Of a DNA stretch of 64,000 nucleotides, positions 7,765 to 16,421 are shown one piece after another. The stretch is taken from contig NZ_JADHDV010000009.1 in NCBI RefSeq assembly GCF_016820515.1, positions 62,001 through 126,000 of the forward strand. The letters run 5' to 3'. A program made the translations under genes and the position numbers. Under the pieces are notes generated by a model. It made no database searches, was not told where the DNA came from, and worked only from the letters and a program-made list of their open reading frames with translations. The first letter of the stretch is position 1; each line of letters starts with the position of its first letter. This DNA is from Pseudoxanthomonas beigongshangi (GTDB lineage: Bacteria; Pseudomonadota; Gammaproteobacteria; Xanthomonadales; Xanthomonadaceae).

Positions 7765-9660
7765 TCAACGGTAACCGGCGGCCTGCAGTTCGAACAGTTC
7801 GGCGTAGCGGCCGCCTTCGGCCATGAGCTGATCGTGGGTGCCGCTGGCCTCGAGCCGGCCTTCATTGAGCACGAGGATGCGGTCGGCCATGCGCACGCTG
7901 GAGAAGCGGTGCGAGATCAGCACCGCGGTGCGCTCGCTGGACAGCTCCTTGAAGCGCTGGAAGACCTCGAACTCCGCGCGCGCGTCCAGCGCGGCGGTTG
8001 GTTCATCCAGGATCATCACCTGGGCGTCGCGCATGTAGGCGCGGGCGATGGCGATCTTCTGCCACTGCCCGCCGGACAGATCCACGCCGGTCTTGAAGCG
8101 GCGGCCGATCAACTGGTCGTAGCCATTCGGCAGCGAGGCGATCACCTCGTCGGCCATCGAACGGCGCGCGGATTCGCGGATGCGCGCATCGTCGCCCATC
8201 GCATCCACCTGGCCCACACCGATGTTCTCGCCGGCGGTCAGGTGGTAGCGGACGAAGTCCTGAAAGATGACGCCGATGCCGGCGCGCAGATCGTCGATGT
8301 CGTATTCGCGCAGATCGCGTCCGTCCAGCAGGATGCGGCCTTCGTCCGGGTCGTAAAGCCGCGCCAGCAACTTGACCAGGGTGGTCTTGCCGGCGCCATT
8401 CTCGCCGACCAGCGCCAGCACCTCGCCGGCGCGCAGCTGGAAGTCCAGCCCGCGCACCGCCCAGCGCTCGGCGCCGGGATAGCGGAAGCCGACATTCTCG
8501 AAGCGGAAGCCCTCGCGGATCGGGCGCGGCACCGGCGCGGCCCCGGGCGGCGAGACGATTTCCGGGCGGATTTCGAAGAACGAGAACAGATCGTCCAGAT
8601 ACAGCGCCTGCCCGGCGACCTGCGAGAATCCGATCAGCAGGCCTTCCAGCAACTGGCGCAAGCGCAGGAAGCTGCCGGCCAGGAAGGTCAGGTCGCCGAT
8701 GCTGAAATCACCGCGCACCGTGCGCCAGGCGATGTAGCCATAGGCCACGTAATAGCCCAGCGTGCCCAGGCCGGCCAGCAGCGTGCCCCACAACGCACGA
8801 CGCCGGGCCAGCGCACGGTTGGCGCGGTAGAAGCCTTCGGCCAGCTGACGGTAGCGATCGATCAGGAAGCGGTGGAGGTTGAAGATCTTCACCTCCTTGG
8901 CCGTTTCCACGCTGGCGCCGGTCTGGCGGATGTATTCCAGTTGCCGCCGTTCCGGCGTCCACTGGAAGTTGAGCGAATAGCCCAGCGCGTTGAAATGCGC
9001 CTCGCCGACGAACGCGGGCACCAGCGCCACCACCAGCAGCAGGATCAGCCAGGGCGCGTACACCAGCAGGCCGGCGGCGAAACTGATCACCGTGATCGCG
9101 TCCTGCGCCTGCCCGAACAATTGGCTCATCAGGTTCATCCGCCCCATGGTCTGGCGGCGCGCGCGATCCAGCTTGTCCTGCAGGTCCGGATCCTCGAAGT
9201 CCTCCAGGTCCAGCCGCGCCGCGTGTTCCATCAGGCGGATGCTGGTGCCGTTGGTGAACAGTTCCGACAACAGCGCATCGGCATAGCTGACGAACCGGCC
9301 CAGCAGATCGGACAGGATCGCCAGGCCGAACTCCAGCGCCAGCAGGCCGAGCAAGGTGTCGAGCTGTCCATCGCGCCAAACCTCGACCAGTCCGGCCTGC
9401 GGCAGCCCGAGCCCGACCAGGCGGATCGCTTCGTCGATGATCAGCTTGCCCACATACAGCGTGGCGACCGGCAGCAGCGCGCGGATCAGGCGCAGACCGA
9501 GACTGGCCAGGGTCAGGCCGGGGCTGGTCGCCCAGATCTGTTTCAGGAAAGGCGGCAGGTTGCGCATCGCGTTGAAGCGATCGCGCAGGCTGGGGCCGGA
9601 CTTTTCACCGCGCCGGGGCTTGGTGCCGGCGGCGGTGGGGGGAACGGGGGCGGAAGCCAT
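7765..9660 (-). CDS. ABC transporter, fused permease/ATPase (exporter type)
   Basis: 631 aa half transporter. An N-terminal cytoplasmic stretch rich in Pro and basic residues precedes six membrane segments. The nucleotide-binding domain has Walker A GENGAGKTT at about residue 420, signature LSGGQWQK at about 526, Walker B VMILDEPTAALD, and a switch histidine in LISHRFS. Such half exporters work as dimers. The sequence resembles bacterial exporters of unknown lipid or peptide substrates rather than MsbA, which is encoded separately at 43625. The neighbours give no clue to the substrate. Confidence 0.9.
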   Translation of the reverse strand: MASAPVPPTAAGTKPRRGEKSGPSLRDRFNAMRNLPPFLKQIWATSPGLTLASLGLRLIRALLPVATLYVGKLIIDEAIRLVGLGLPQAGLVEVWRDGQLDTLLGLLALEFGLAILSDLLGRFVSYADALLSELFTNGTSIRLMEHAARLDLEDFEDPDLQDKLDRARRQTMGRMNLMSQLFGQAQDAITVISFAAGLLVYAPWLILLLVVALVPAFVGEAHFNALGYSLNFQWTPERRQLEYIRQTGASVETAKEVKIFNLHRFLIDRYRQLAEGFYRANRALARRRALWGTLLAGLGTLGYYVAYGYIAWRTVRGDFSIGDLTFLAGSFLRLRQLLEGLLIGFSQVAGQALYLDDLFSFFEIRPEIVSPPGAAPVPRPIREGFRFENVGFRYPGAERWAVRGLDFQLRAGEVLALVGENGAGKTTLVKLLARLYDPDEGRILLDGRDLREYDIDDLRAGIGVIFQDFVRYHLTAGENIGVGQVDAMGDDARIRESARRSMADEVIASLPNGYDQLIGRRFKTGVDLSGGQWQKIAIARAYMRDAQVMILDEPTAALDARAEFEVFQRFKELSSERTAVLISHRFSSVRMADRILVLNEGRLEASGTHDQLMAEGGRYAELFELQAAGYR

Positions 9661-9741
9661 GGCGCATTGTGCCTGCTCGGCCCGGCCCGCGGGAAACGAC
9701 GTGGCCGCGCGGCCACGTCGCGTGGAATGCCTGGCGGGTGT

Positions 9742-10188
9742 TCAGGTTCCCGGAAGCGGCGAACGCAGTCCGACACCCATCCGGTTCCAGGCGTTGATGA
9801 TGGCGATGACGAAGGTCAATTCGGCGATCTGGGTTTCGTCGAAATGCGGCAGCAGGCCGGCGTAGACCTCGTTAGGCGCATGGGTCTCGCCGACCCGGGT
9901 CAGGGCATCGGTCCAGGCCAGCGCGGCGCGTTCGCGCGGATCGTAGAACGGGCTTTCATGCCACGCGGCGAGGGTGTCGAGCTTGCGCGGCTCGACGCCG
10001 GCTTCGCGCAAGGCCTTGCCGTGCATGTCGAGGCAGAAGGTGCAGCCATTGATCTGCGAGGCGCGCTGCTTGACCAGATCCAGCAGGACGGCGTCCAGCG
10101 AACCGTGGTGCAGGCCGTGGCTGACTTTCAACAGGCCCTTGTAGGCTTCATTGGCCAGGGTGGTGTAATCGACGCGGGGGAGCGACAT
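9742..10188 (-). CDS. Carboxymuconolactone decarboxylase/AhpD-family protein, ECF41 partner (COE type)
   Basis: 148 aa, all helical, with the AhpD-like redox motif CTFCLDMHGKALREAG (CxxC followed by H) at about residues 49-64. Proteins of this family act as thiol peroxidases or decarboxylases. In ECF41 loci one carboxymuconolactone decarboxylase, oxidoreductase or epimerase gene (a COE gene) sits next to the sigma gene and is its target. Here it lies 36 nt downstream of such a sigma gene. A match to the ECF41 promoter (TGTCAC, 17 nt, CGTC) occurs 47-73 nt before its ATG, inside the end of the sigma gene. It can therefore be expressed alone. Confidence 0.92.
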   Translation of the reverse strand: MSLPRVDYTTLANEAYKGLLKVSHGLHHGSLDAVLLDLVKQRASQINGCTFCLDMHGKALREAGVEPRKLDTLAAWHESPFYDPRERAALAWTDALTRVGETHAPNEVYAGLLPHFDETQIAELTFVIAIINAWNRMGVGLRSPLPGT

Positions 10189-10224
10189 CGGTGTTTCCGG
10201 AATGCGCGGACGGAATGTCGCGCT

Positions 10225-11121
10225 TCACCCCAGGGACGGTGGCCTGTTCGCGGGCGTGACACTTCCGTGGGCTGGAAGCTTGTCCGGATTCATGACGGTC
10301 AGCAGTTCGGCGATGCGTTCGCCATCGCTGATCGCCACCATTGCCGACACCAGCCGGCCATCGCGGTAGCGCAGCACCGCCGGCTCGCCGTTGACCCGCC
10401 CCATGCGCCATTCGGTATCGGGCTGCGGACGCCGATACGCGGCCCAGAACAGGCGTGCGATGCGTTCGTTGCCGTGCAGTGGGCGGATCGCCGCGGTCGC
10501 CTTGCCGCCGCCGTCGGACACCAGCCGCGCATCCTCGTGCAGCAGCGCGGCGATCGCCTCCCGGTTGCCCACCCGCGCGGCGTGCATGAACCGTTCCAGC
10601 AGGCGCCGGTGGCGTTCCGGCGCGACATCGAAACGTGGCCGCGCGGCCTGCAGACGTTCGCGCGCGCGATGCACCATCTGGCGGCAGTTGGCCTCGCTGT
10701 GGCCGATCAGTTCGGCGATATGGCCGTAGTCGTAGTCGAAGGCTTCCTTCAGCAGGAACGCTGCACGTTCCTCCGGTCCCAGCCGCTCCAGCACGGCCAG
10801 GAATGCCAGCGAGACCTGCTCGGCCAGTTCGGCGCCATGTTCCGGACCGGGACGGTCGTCGATTTCGACCGGTTCAGGCAGCCAGGGGCCGGGGTAGCGT
10901 TCGCGCTGGAGCTTGGCGGCGCGCAGGCGGTCGATGCCCAGCCGGCTGGCGGCGGTCACCAGCCAGGCCTCCGGATCCCGGATGGCGGCAGTATCGGCCT
11001 GGCGCCAGCGCAGCCAGGTGTCCTGGACCACGTCCTCGGCGTCGCTGCGGCTGCCCAGCAACCGATAAGCGAGCGAAAACAGGCGGGAACGGTGGCTCTG
11101 GAAGGTGGTTTCGGCGTTCAT
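10225..11121 (-). CDS. ECF41-family RNA polymerase sigma factor (SigJ-like) with fused SnoaL-like domain
   Basis: 298 aa. The sigma-2 region lies at about 9-75 (RLFSLAYRLLGSRSDAEDVV, then DTWLRWRQ). The sigma-4 region is at about 108-160 with GHSEANCRQMVHRARERL. A C-terminal SnoaL-like domain follows. Three hallmarks of ECF41 are present: the linker motif WLPEP at 80-84, DGGGK at 203-207 and NPDK at 278-281. In this group the fused C-terminal domain replaces an anti-sigma factor and tunes activity. The gene precedes its COE partner. A promoter match on the same strand lies directly before its ATG, which suggests autoregulation. Confidence 0.94.
   Translation of the reverse strand: MNAETTFQSHRSRLFSLAYRLLGSRSDAEDVVQDTWLRWRQADTAAIRDPEAWLVTAASRLGIDRLRAAKLQRERYPGPWLPEPVEIDDRPGPEHGAELAEQVSLAFLAVLERLGPEERAAFLLKEAFDYDYGHIAELIGHSEANCRQMVHRARERLQAARPRFDVAPERHRRLLERFMHAARVGNREAIAALLHEDARLVSDGGGKATAAIRPLHGNERIARLFWAAYRRPQPDTEWRMGRVNGEPAVLRYRDGRLVSAMVAISDGERIAELLTVMNPDKLPAHGSVTPANRPPSLG
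10235..10261 (-). promoter_or_regulatory. ECF41-type promoter in front of the COE partner gene
   Basis: On the minus strand TGTCAC is followed after exactly 17 nt by CGTC. This fits the published ECF41 promoter, TGTCACA at -35 and CGTC at -10. It lies within the last codons of the sigma gene and leaves a leader of about 40 nt before the partner gene's ATG at 10188. Confidence 0.7.
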
Positions 11122-11129
11122 GGGGCCAG

Positions 11130-11156
11130 GACGGGGCAGGGCGGCACGGCGTGACA
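11130..11156 (-). promoter_or_regulatory. ECF41-type promoter directly before the sigma factor gene
   Basis: On the minus strand TGTCAC, 17 nt, CGTC, the same motif and spacing as the copy at 10235-10261. The -10 part ends only 8 nt before the ATG at 11121, so the transcript would be nearly leaderless unless translation starts further in. Confidence 0.6.
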
Positions 11157-11180
11157 ACCGGCCGGGCCGCCACTTTGGCC

Positions 11181-11186
11181 TAAAAT
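11181..11186 (+). promoter_or_regulatory. Candidate -10 element of the fumarase promoter
   Basis: TAAAAT in the gap between the sigma gene and the fumarase gene. The ATG at 11185 that would extend fumarase overlaps this hexamer, which argues for translation starting at 11233 instead. No clear -35 is visible. Confidence 0.4.
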
Positions 11187-11232
11187 GACAGGCTCCGCCC
11201 GCTACCCACCGGCAGCCCCGGCTCCAAGCTCC

Positions 11233-12750
11233 ATGACCTCGATCAAGCAAGAAGACCTCATCCAGTCCATCGCCGACGCGCTGCAGTACATCAGCTACTA
11301 CCACCCGGTCGATTACATCAGGAACCTCGCCGCCGCCTACGAGCGCGAGGAGTCGCCGGCGGCCAAGGACGCCATCGCCCAGATCCTGATCAACTCGCGC
11401 ATGTGCGCCGAGGGCCACCGCCCGATCTGCCAGGACACCGGCATCGTCACCGTGTTCCTGGAAATCGGCATGGACGTGCGCTGGGACGACGCCACGATGG
11501 GTGTGGAGGACATGGTCCATGAAGGCGTGCGCCGCGCCTACGACCACCCGGACAACAAGCTGCGCGCCTCGGTGCTGGCGGATCCGGCCGGCAAGCGCAC
11601 CAACACGAAGGACAACACGCCGGGCGTGGTCAACGTCAAGGTTGTCCCGGGCAATACGGTCGAGGTCATCGTCGCCGCCAAGGGCGGTGGCTCGGAGGCG
11701 AAGTCGAAGTTCGCCATGCTCAACCCGTCCGACTCGATCGTCGACTGGGTGCTCAAGACCGTGCCGACCATGGGGGCGGGCTGGTGCCCGCCGGGCATGC
11801 TCGGCATCGGCATCGGCGGCACCGCCGAGAAGGCGGTGCTGCTGGCCAAGGAAGCGCTGATGGAACCGATCGACATCACCGACCTGCAGGCTCGCGGCGC
11901 TTCCAACCGCGCCGAGGAACTGCGCCTGGAGTTGTACGAGAAGGTCAATGCGCTGGGTATCGGCGCGCAGGGACTGGGCGGCCTGACCACGGTGCTGGAC
12001 ATCAAGGTCAAGGATTATCCGACCCACGCCGCCAACCTGCCGGTGGCGATGATTCCCAACTGCGCGGCCACCCGCCACGCCCATTTCACCCTCGACGGCA
12101 GCGGCCCGGTGATGCTGGATCCGCCGTCGCTGGAAGACTGGCCGGAACTGACCTACGACGCTTCCAAGGGGCGCCGGGTCGATCTCGACACGCTGACCCG
12201 CGAGGACGTCGCCAACTGGAAGCCCGGCGAAGTGCTGCTGCTCAATGGCAAGCTGCTGACCGGTCGCGACGCCGCGCACAAGCGCATGGTCGACATGCTC
12301 AACAAGGGCGAGCCGTTGCCGGTGGATCTGAAGGGACGCTTCATCTATTACGTCGGCCCGGTCGATCCGGTGCGCGACGAAGTGGTGGGCCCGGCCGGTC
12401 CCACCACCGCCACCCGCATGGACAAGTTCACCGAACAGGTGCTGGCGCAGACCGGCCTGCTGGGCATGGTCGGCAAGGCCGAGCGCGGCCCGGCCGCCAT
12501 CGAGGCGATCAAGAAGCACCAGTCGGCCTACCTGATGGCGGTCGGTGGCGCGGCCTACCTGGTATCCAAGGCGATCAAGGCCGCGCGCGTGGTCGGTTTC
12601 GCCGACCTGGGCATGGAAGCGATTTACGAGTTCGAGGTGCAGGACATGCCGGTCACCGTCGCGGTCGATTCGCAGGGCACCTCGGTGCACAACACCGGCC
12701 CGAAGGAATGGCAGGCGCGCATCGGCAAGATTCCGGTGGTGGTGGCCTGA
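11233..12750 (+). CDS. fumA: Fumarate hydratase, class I (4Fe-4S)
   Basis: 505 aa single-chain class I fumarase with both the alpha and beta domains, as in E. coli FumA/FumB. The three cluster-ligand cysteines are C66 in CQDTG, C185 in GWCPPGM and C277 in IPNCAATRH. It converts fumarate to malate in the TCA cycle and is oxygen-sensitive. The beta domain begins around residue 330 (GEVLLLNGKLLTGRDAAHKR) and ends with GPKEWQARIGK. The start at MTSIKQEDLIQSIADAL is chosen because an upstream ATG falls on the -10 element. It supports the succinate dehydrogenase operon at 30 kb in the same pathway. Confidence 0.95.
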   Translation: MTSIKQEDLIQSIADALQYISYYHPVDYIRNLAAAYEREESPAAKDAIAQILINSRMCAEGHRPICQDTGIVTVFLEIGMDVRWDDATMGVEDMVHEGVRRAYDHPDNKLRASVLADPAGKRTNTKDNTPGVVNVKVVPGNTVEVIVAAKGGGSEAKSKFAMLNPSDSIVDWVLKTVPTMGAGWCPPGMLGIGIGGTAEKAVLLAKEALMEPIDITDLQARGASNRAEELRLELYEKVNALGIGAQGLGGLTTVLDIKVKDYPTHAANLPVAMIPNCAATRHAHFTLDGSGPVMLDPPSLEDWPELTYDASKGRRVDLDTLTREDVANWKPGEVLLLNGKLLTGRDAAHKRMVDMLNKGEPLPVDLKGRFIYYVGPVDPVRDEVVGPAGPTTATRMDKFTEQVLAQTGLLGMVGKAERGPAAIEAIKKHQSAYLMAVGGAAYLVSKAIKAARVVGFADLGMEAIYEFEVQDMPVTVAVDSQGTSVHNTGPKEWQARIGKIPVVVA

Positions 12751-12916
12751 ACCCTGGCGAAGCCCCCGAAGGCATCGCGTTGATCTGGCTGGCGCATGTC
12801 GGTTTCGATCGCGCCCTGGGATATGGCCTGAAATACGAATCGGGCTTCGCCCATACGCATCTGGGACTTATCGGCCGTGCCCGCGATCGCGGTGCGGCGG
12901 AACCAAGAGGAGCATC

Positions 12917-13552
12917 ATGACCACCACCCTGTACTACTCCCCCAGCACCGCCAGCCTGGTCGTGCATTGGCTGCTGATCGAACTGGACATCCCGCACCGG
13001 CTGCATCTGCTGGACTTCGACAAGCGCGACCAGAAGGCGCCCGGATACCTGAAGGTCAATCCGGCCGGCGTGGTGCCGGCGCTGGATCTGGACGGGCAGG
13101 TGATCACCGAGTCGGCGGCCATCCTGCTGCATCTGGCGGATCGGCATCCGCAGGCGAATCTCGCGCCGCCGGCGGGAACGCCGGAACGCGCGCGCTACTA
13201 CCAGTGGATGCTGTTCATGGCCAACACGCTGTTGCCGGCCTATCGCGCCTGGTTCTACTCCGACGAAATCGCCGGCGCGGAAAACGCCGAGGCGGTGCGC
13301 GCGCACGCGCGCCAGCGCATCGAGGCCGCATGGCAGCGCGTGGCCGATCACCTGCAAGCCGATGGTCCGTGGATGGTGGGCGATCAGCTCACCGTGGTCG
13401 ATTTCATGACCACCATGCTGATGCGCTGGTCGCGCAACATGCCGAAGCCGTCCGACACCTGGCCGGTGCTGAAGGCCTACGCCGATCGCATGAAGTCGCG
13501 CCCCGCGTTCAAGGAAGTCTATGCCCGTGAAGGGCTGACCGACTGGACCTGA
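12917..13552 (+). CDS. Glutathione S-transferase family protein
   Basis: 211 aa with the two GST domains. The thioredoxin-like N-terminal part opens TTTLYYSPSTASLVVHWLL. The cis-proline is in NPAGVVPALDLDG, and the glutathione contact ESAAILLHLAD follows. The C-terminal helical domain begins near residue 90. The serine of YYSPSTAS occupies the position of the catalytic Ser/Tyr. A strong ribosome binding site (AAGAGGAG) lies before the ATG. The substrate is unknown. The gene is convergent with the sterol-desaturase gene, and a hairpin sits between them. Confidence 0.9.
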   Translation: MTTTLYYSPSTASLVVHWLLIELDIPHRLHLLDFDKRDQKAPGYLKVNPAGVVPALDLDGQVITESAAILLHLADRHPQANLAPPAGTPERARYYQWMLFMANTLLPAYRAWFYSDEIAGAENAEAVRAHARQRIEAAWQRVADHLQADGPWMVGDQLTVVDFMTTMLMRWSRNMPKPSDTWPVLKAYADRMKSRPAFKEVYAREGLTDWT

Positions 13553-13562
13553 TCGGTTCCGC

Positions 13563-13595
13563 GCGAGGCGGCCCGGCTGAACCGGGGCGCCTCGC
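13563..13595. terminator. Bidirectional terminator-like hairpin between convergent genes
   Basis: An 8-bp outer stem (GCGAGGCG with CGCCTCGC), one mismatch, a 5-bp inner stem and a CTGAA loop fill the whole gap between the two stop codons. It lacks a T-run, so it may terminate weakly on either strand or only protect 3' ends. Confidence 0.55.
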
Positions 13596-14705
13596 TCAGT
13601 CGACGTATTCGTCGAACTTGCGCCCGCCCTGGAACGGCATCAGGTGCTGGCGCACGATGCCGCGCGGGACCGTTTCCAGCTTCATCACCCCGTACTCCTC
13701 CGGCCAGTCCTCCTGGCGCGGCGGCAGCTTGAAGGTGCCCATCAGCATGTCCACCAGCGGCAGGTGGATGGCGTAGTTCACGTCCAGGTAGTCCTTGTGC
13801 CGGGCGTGGTGCCAATGGTGGTAGCGCGGCAGCACCAGCAGGTATTCCAGCCAGCCGAAGCGGATGCCCAGGTTGGCGTGCGCCAGCACCGCCTGCAGGC
13901 CAACCAGGATCACGTAGGCGTTCACCGCCGGCGCCGAGAAGCCGAGCACCAGTAGCGGCAGCAGCACCGCGCTGCGGGTCATGACGATCTCGACGAAGTG
14001 GATGCGCGATCCGGCCAGCCAGTCCATTTCCCGGCTGGAATGGTGCACGGCGTGGAAACGCCAGAGCCATGGCACGTTGTGGTAGGCGCGATGCAGCAGC
14101 GCCTGGGCCAGATCGGCCACGAATACCGCCAGCAGGAACTGCGCCCACACCGGCAGCGACTGGATCGCGTCCTTCAGTGCCGGGAATGCGGCCAGTCCCG
14201 CGATCGTCGAAGTGGAGGCGGTGACCAGGATCAGGATGAACTGCACCAGCACGTGGCTCATGAAGAAGTACGCCACGTCCGTGCGCCAGCCCGGCCGCAG
14301 CGGCGAGATCCGGCGCTTGCCCAGGTAGCGTTCCAACGGCACGAACACCAGCGCCGAAAAGAACAGCGAGATCACGAACCAGTCCAGGCCCAGCGAGTAG
14401 GGCGTCTTGCCGATGGCGTCGAATTGCACGTTGGTGCCGCCCAGCAGCACCGCCAGGGTCGCACTGCCCACGCCGACCAGGGCGATGCGCTTGTTGCGAT
14501 CGCGCAGGATCGCCAGCGTGCCGAGCACGAACGCCGCGCTCAGTCCGATCAGCAGCAGGTGGCGGGCGAACTGCTCGCTGTAGACCGCGCGGAATTCCTT
14601 GCTGGTCAGCATTTCCGGAAAGTGGAAACACAGCACCGCCATCAGGCTCAGCAGGCCGAGCAGGGCGGAGGCGTAGGCGAAGAACGAGCGGTGCTTGCGT
14701 GGCAT
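13596..14705 (-). CDS. Sterol desaturase/fatty acid hydroxylase superfamily membrane protein
   Basis: 369 aa integral membrane protein with about seven hydrophobic spans. The histidine boxes that bind the di-iron centre are present: HRAYH, HAVHH (WRFHAVHHSSREMDW) and HHWHHARH. A further His occurs in NYAIHLPLVDMLMG. It should oxidise a lipid carbon using oxygen; the substrate is unknown. The N-terminal 130 residues add extra membrane spans before the catalytic domain. The start has an AAAGGAA ribosome site. The C-terminal sequence TFKLPPRQEDWPEEYGV is typical of the bacterial branch. Confidence 0.9.
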   Translation of the reverse strand: MPRKHRSFFAYASALLGLLSLMAVLCFHFPEMLTSKEFRAVYSEQFARHLLLIGLSAAFVLGTLAILRDRNKRIALVGVGSATLAVLLGGTNVQFDAIGKTPYSLGLDWFVISLFFSALVFVPLERYLGKRRISPLRPGWRTDVAYFFMSHVLVQFILILVTASTSTIAGLAAFPALKDAIQSLPVWAQFLLAVFVADLAQALLHRAYHNVPWLWRFHAVHHSSREMDWLAGSRIHFVEIVMTRSAVLLPLLVLGFSAPAVNAYVILVGLQAVLAHANLGIRFGWLEYLLVLPRYHHWHHARHKDYLDVNYAIHLPLVDMLMGTFKLPPRQEDWPEEYGVMKLETVPRGIVRQHLMPFQGGRKFDEYVD

Positions 14706-14753
14706 GCGATTCCTTTCCGGACGAAGCGGGTATCCGTACCCGCCGAGTGTACG

Positions 14754-15179
14754 TCAGGCCAGCCGGTTTCCGGCCGCGTCCACCACCGGCTCGCCGTCTT
14801 CCTTGCTGAAGGCGCCGCGCTGCGGTTGCGGCAGGATGTCCAGCACCGTCTCCGAGGGGCGGCACAGCTTCACCGCGTCGGGCGTCACCACGATGGGGCG
14901 GTTGATCAGGACCGGGTGGGCGAGCATCGCCTCAATCAGCGTGCCGTCGTCCACGCCCGGCTGGTCCAGTCCCAGTTCGGCGTGGATGGGTTCCTTGGCG
15001 CGCACGACCTCGCGCACCGGCACGCCCATCCGCGCAATCAGCGCGGTCAGGGTCTCGCGATCCGGCGGCGTCTTCAGGTACTCGACCACCCGTGGTTCGA
15101 TGCCGGCGTTGCGGATCAGGCCCAGCACGTTGCGCGAAGTGCCGCAGGCCGGATTGTGGTAAATCGTCACCTCGCTCAT
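14754..15179 (-). CDS. arsC: Arsenate reductase, glutaredoxin-dependent ArsC family
   Basis: 141 aa. The nucleophilic cysteine is C12 in HNPACGTSRNVLGLI, the ArsC signature. The arginines that bind arsenate follow in LINRPIVVT and in KLCRPSE. It reduces arsenate to arsenite with glutathione and glutaredoxin. The ATG shares one base with the stop of pldA, so it is read on the same mRNA. No ars regulator or efflux pump is near, so a house-keeping role is possible. The chosen start gives the standard length. Confidence 0.92.
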   Translation of the reverse strand: MSEVTIYHNPACGTSRNVLGLIRNAGIEPRVVEYLKTPPDRETLTALIARMGVPVREVVRAKEPIHAELGLDQPGVDDGTLIEAMLAHPVLINRPIVVTPDAVKLCRPSETVLDILPQPQRGAFSKEDGEPVVDAAGNRLA

Positions 15180-16348
15180 CAGTACCACTCCAGCAGGGAG
15201 ATGCCCAGGCCGATGTAGGTGGCCTTGTGGTTGTAGTCGATCAGGCTTTCCCCGTAACCGTGGAAAGCCTGGATGTGGCCGCGGAAGCTGCGATGGATGG
15301 GAAAGCCCCAATCCAGTTGCACCGCGCCATGCGACTTGTCGCCGGTGCGCAGCGAGTGGCGCGCCAGCACGGTGAACTCGTGGCCGCCCTTGCTGTAGGT
15401 CAGCATGGCGTCGCCGCGACCGATGTAATCCTCGATGTCCGGATTGTCATCGTCGTTGCCATCCGGCACGCGCCACCACGGGCGCAGCACCAGCGCCCAG
15501 TTCTCGCGATCCAGGCCGACCGTGAAGATCACCCGGTTCCAGCTGCGCGACAGCGGATCGCCGCGTCCGTTGGACTGGTGGTTGATGCCCACCCCGGCCA
15601 TGCGTCCCTTCCAGCCGCCCAGGCTGTAATTGTTGCGGAACACCAGCATCACTTCCGGCTCGTAGTTGGTTTCGCGGAAGGGGCGCGATTCCTCGCCGTT
15701 GTAGACCTGCCAGCGCGAACTCTGGGTGTAGCCGCCCCACAGATCGCCATTGTCGCCGAATAGGTTCTCGGCGAACTTGGTCTTGAAGCTCAGCTGGAAC
15801 TTGGCCTCGGTGTTGTCCAGCGGCTGCGGCTCGGTCACCGTGTTGCGCGGGTTGGGCGAGTGCGGCATCTCGTTCTTGTCGCTGGTCCAGAACACCGGCA
15901 TCAGGTACAGCGGTTTGTAGCCGCGCAACTGGAACACGCCCAGCTTGGAGTCCTTGGCCAGCTCCCAGCGGCTGTCCAGCAGCGAGCCCTTGCCGGCGTT
16001 GGCCAGGGCTTCCTGCAGCATCGGATCGTCAGTGCGGAACCAGGCGCCGAGGCGGCGGTGTTCGCGGTGTTCGGTGCCCGCTTCGCCCGCCTCCGATTCC
16101 TGCTGGATCTGCTGTTGATCCAGGCTGCTGCGGGCGGCGGTGGCCTCGGCGTCGGCGGCGCGGGTATCCGATGGCCGGCGTCCGAACACGGCGTCGTAGC
16201 AGGCCAGGCGGGAGGCGTCGGTTTCGATGGCCCGGCATGCCTCGGGGGTCACCACGGCGGGCTGTGGCTCCTGGGCGAAGGCCGGGGCGGTGGCCAGGGT
16301 CATGGCGATCAGGGGCGGCAGCAGGTGCCGGGTGGGGTGGGGTGTCAT
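15179..16348 (-). CDS. pldA: Outer membrane phospholipase A (OMPLA, PldA)
   Basis: 389 aa with signal peptide ending AFAQ and a 100-residue N-terminal extension before the 12-strand barrel. The catalytic triad is visible: H257 and S259 in GINHQSNGRGDP and N271 in SRSWNR, with the same spacing as H142, S144 and N156 of the E. coli enzyme. The barrel ends with an aromatic terminus (LEWY). The enzyme removes acyl chains from phospholipids that stray into the outer leaflet, acting as a Ca-dependent dimer. It precedes arsC in a two-gene unit. Confidence 0.94.
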   Translation of the reverse strand: MTPHPTRHLLPPLIAMTLATAPAFAQEPQPAVVTPEACRAIETDASRLACYDAVFGRRPSDTRAADAEATAARSSLDQQQIQQESEAGEAGTEHREHRRLGAWFRTDDPMLQEALANAGKGSLLDSRWELAKDSKLGVFQLRGYKPLYLMPVFWTSDKNEMPHSPNPRNTVTEPQPLDNTEAKFQLSFKTKFAENLFGDNGDLWGGYTQSSRWQVYNGEESRPFRETNYEPEVMLVFRNNYSLGGWKGRMAGVGINHQSNGRGDPLSRSWNRVIFTVGLDRENWALVLRPWWRVPDGNDDDNPDIEDYIGRGDAMLTYSKGGHEFTVLARHSLRTGDKSHGAVQLDWGFPIHRSFRGHIQAFHGYGESLIDYNHKATYIGLGISLLEWY

Positions 16349-16421
16349 GCGATCGGACCAGTCAGGGGAACGGAGAAGCCGGGCGATTGTGCCCGATGGC
16401 GGAGTGATGAGGCCGACGGGG

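Noticed and set aside
6481..11154. 1557-codon open frame on the plus strand
   Set aside because: It is the antisense of the PQQ dehydrogenase, ABC exporter, COE and sigma genes. Its product is low-complexity (Gln/Arg/His/Ala-rich), as expected for a shadow frame in high-G+C DNA.
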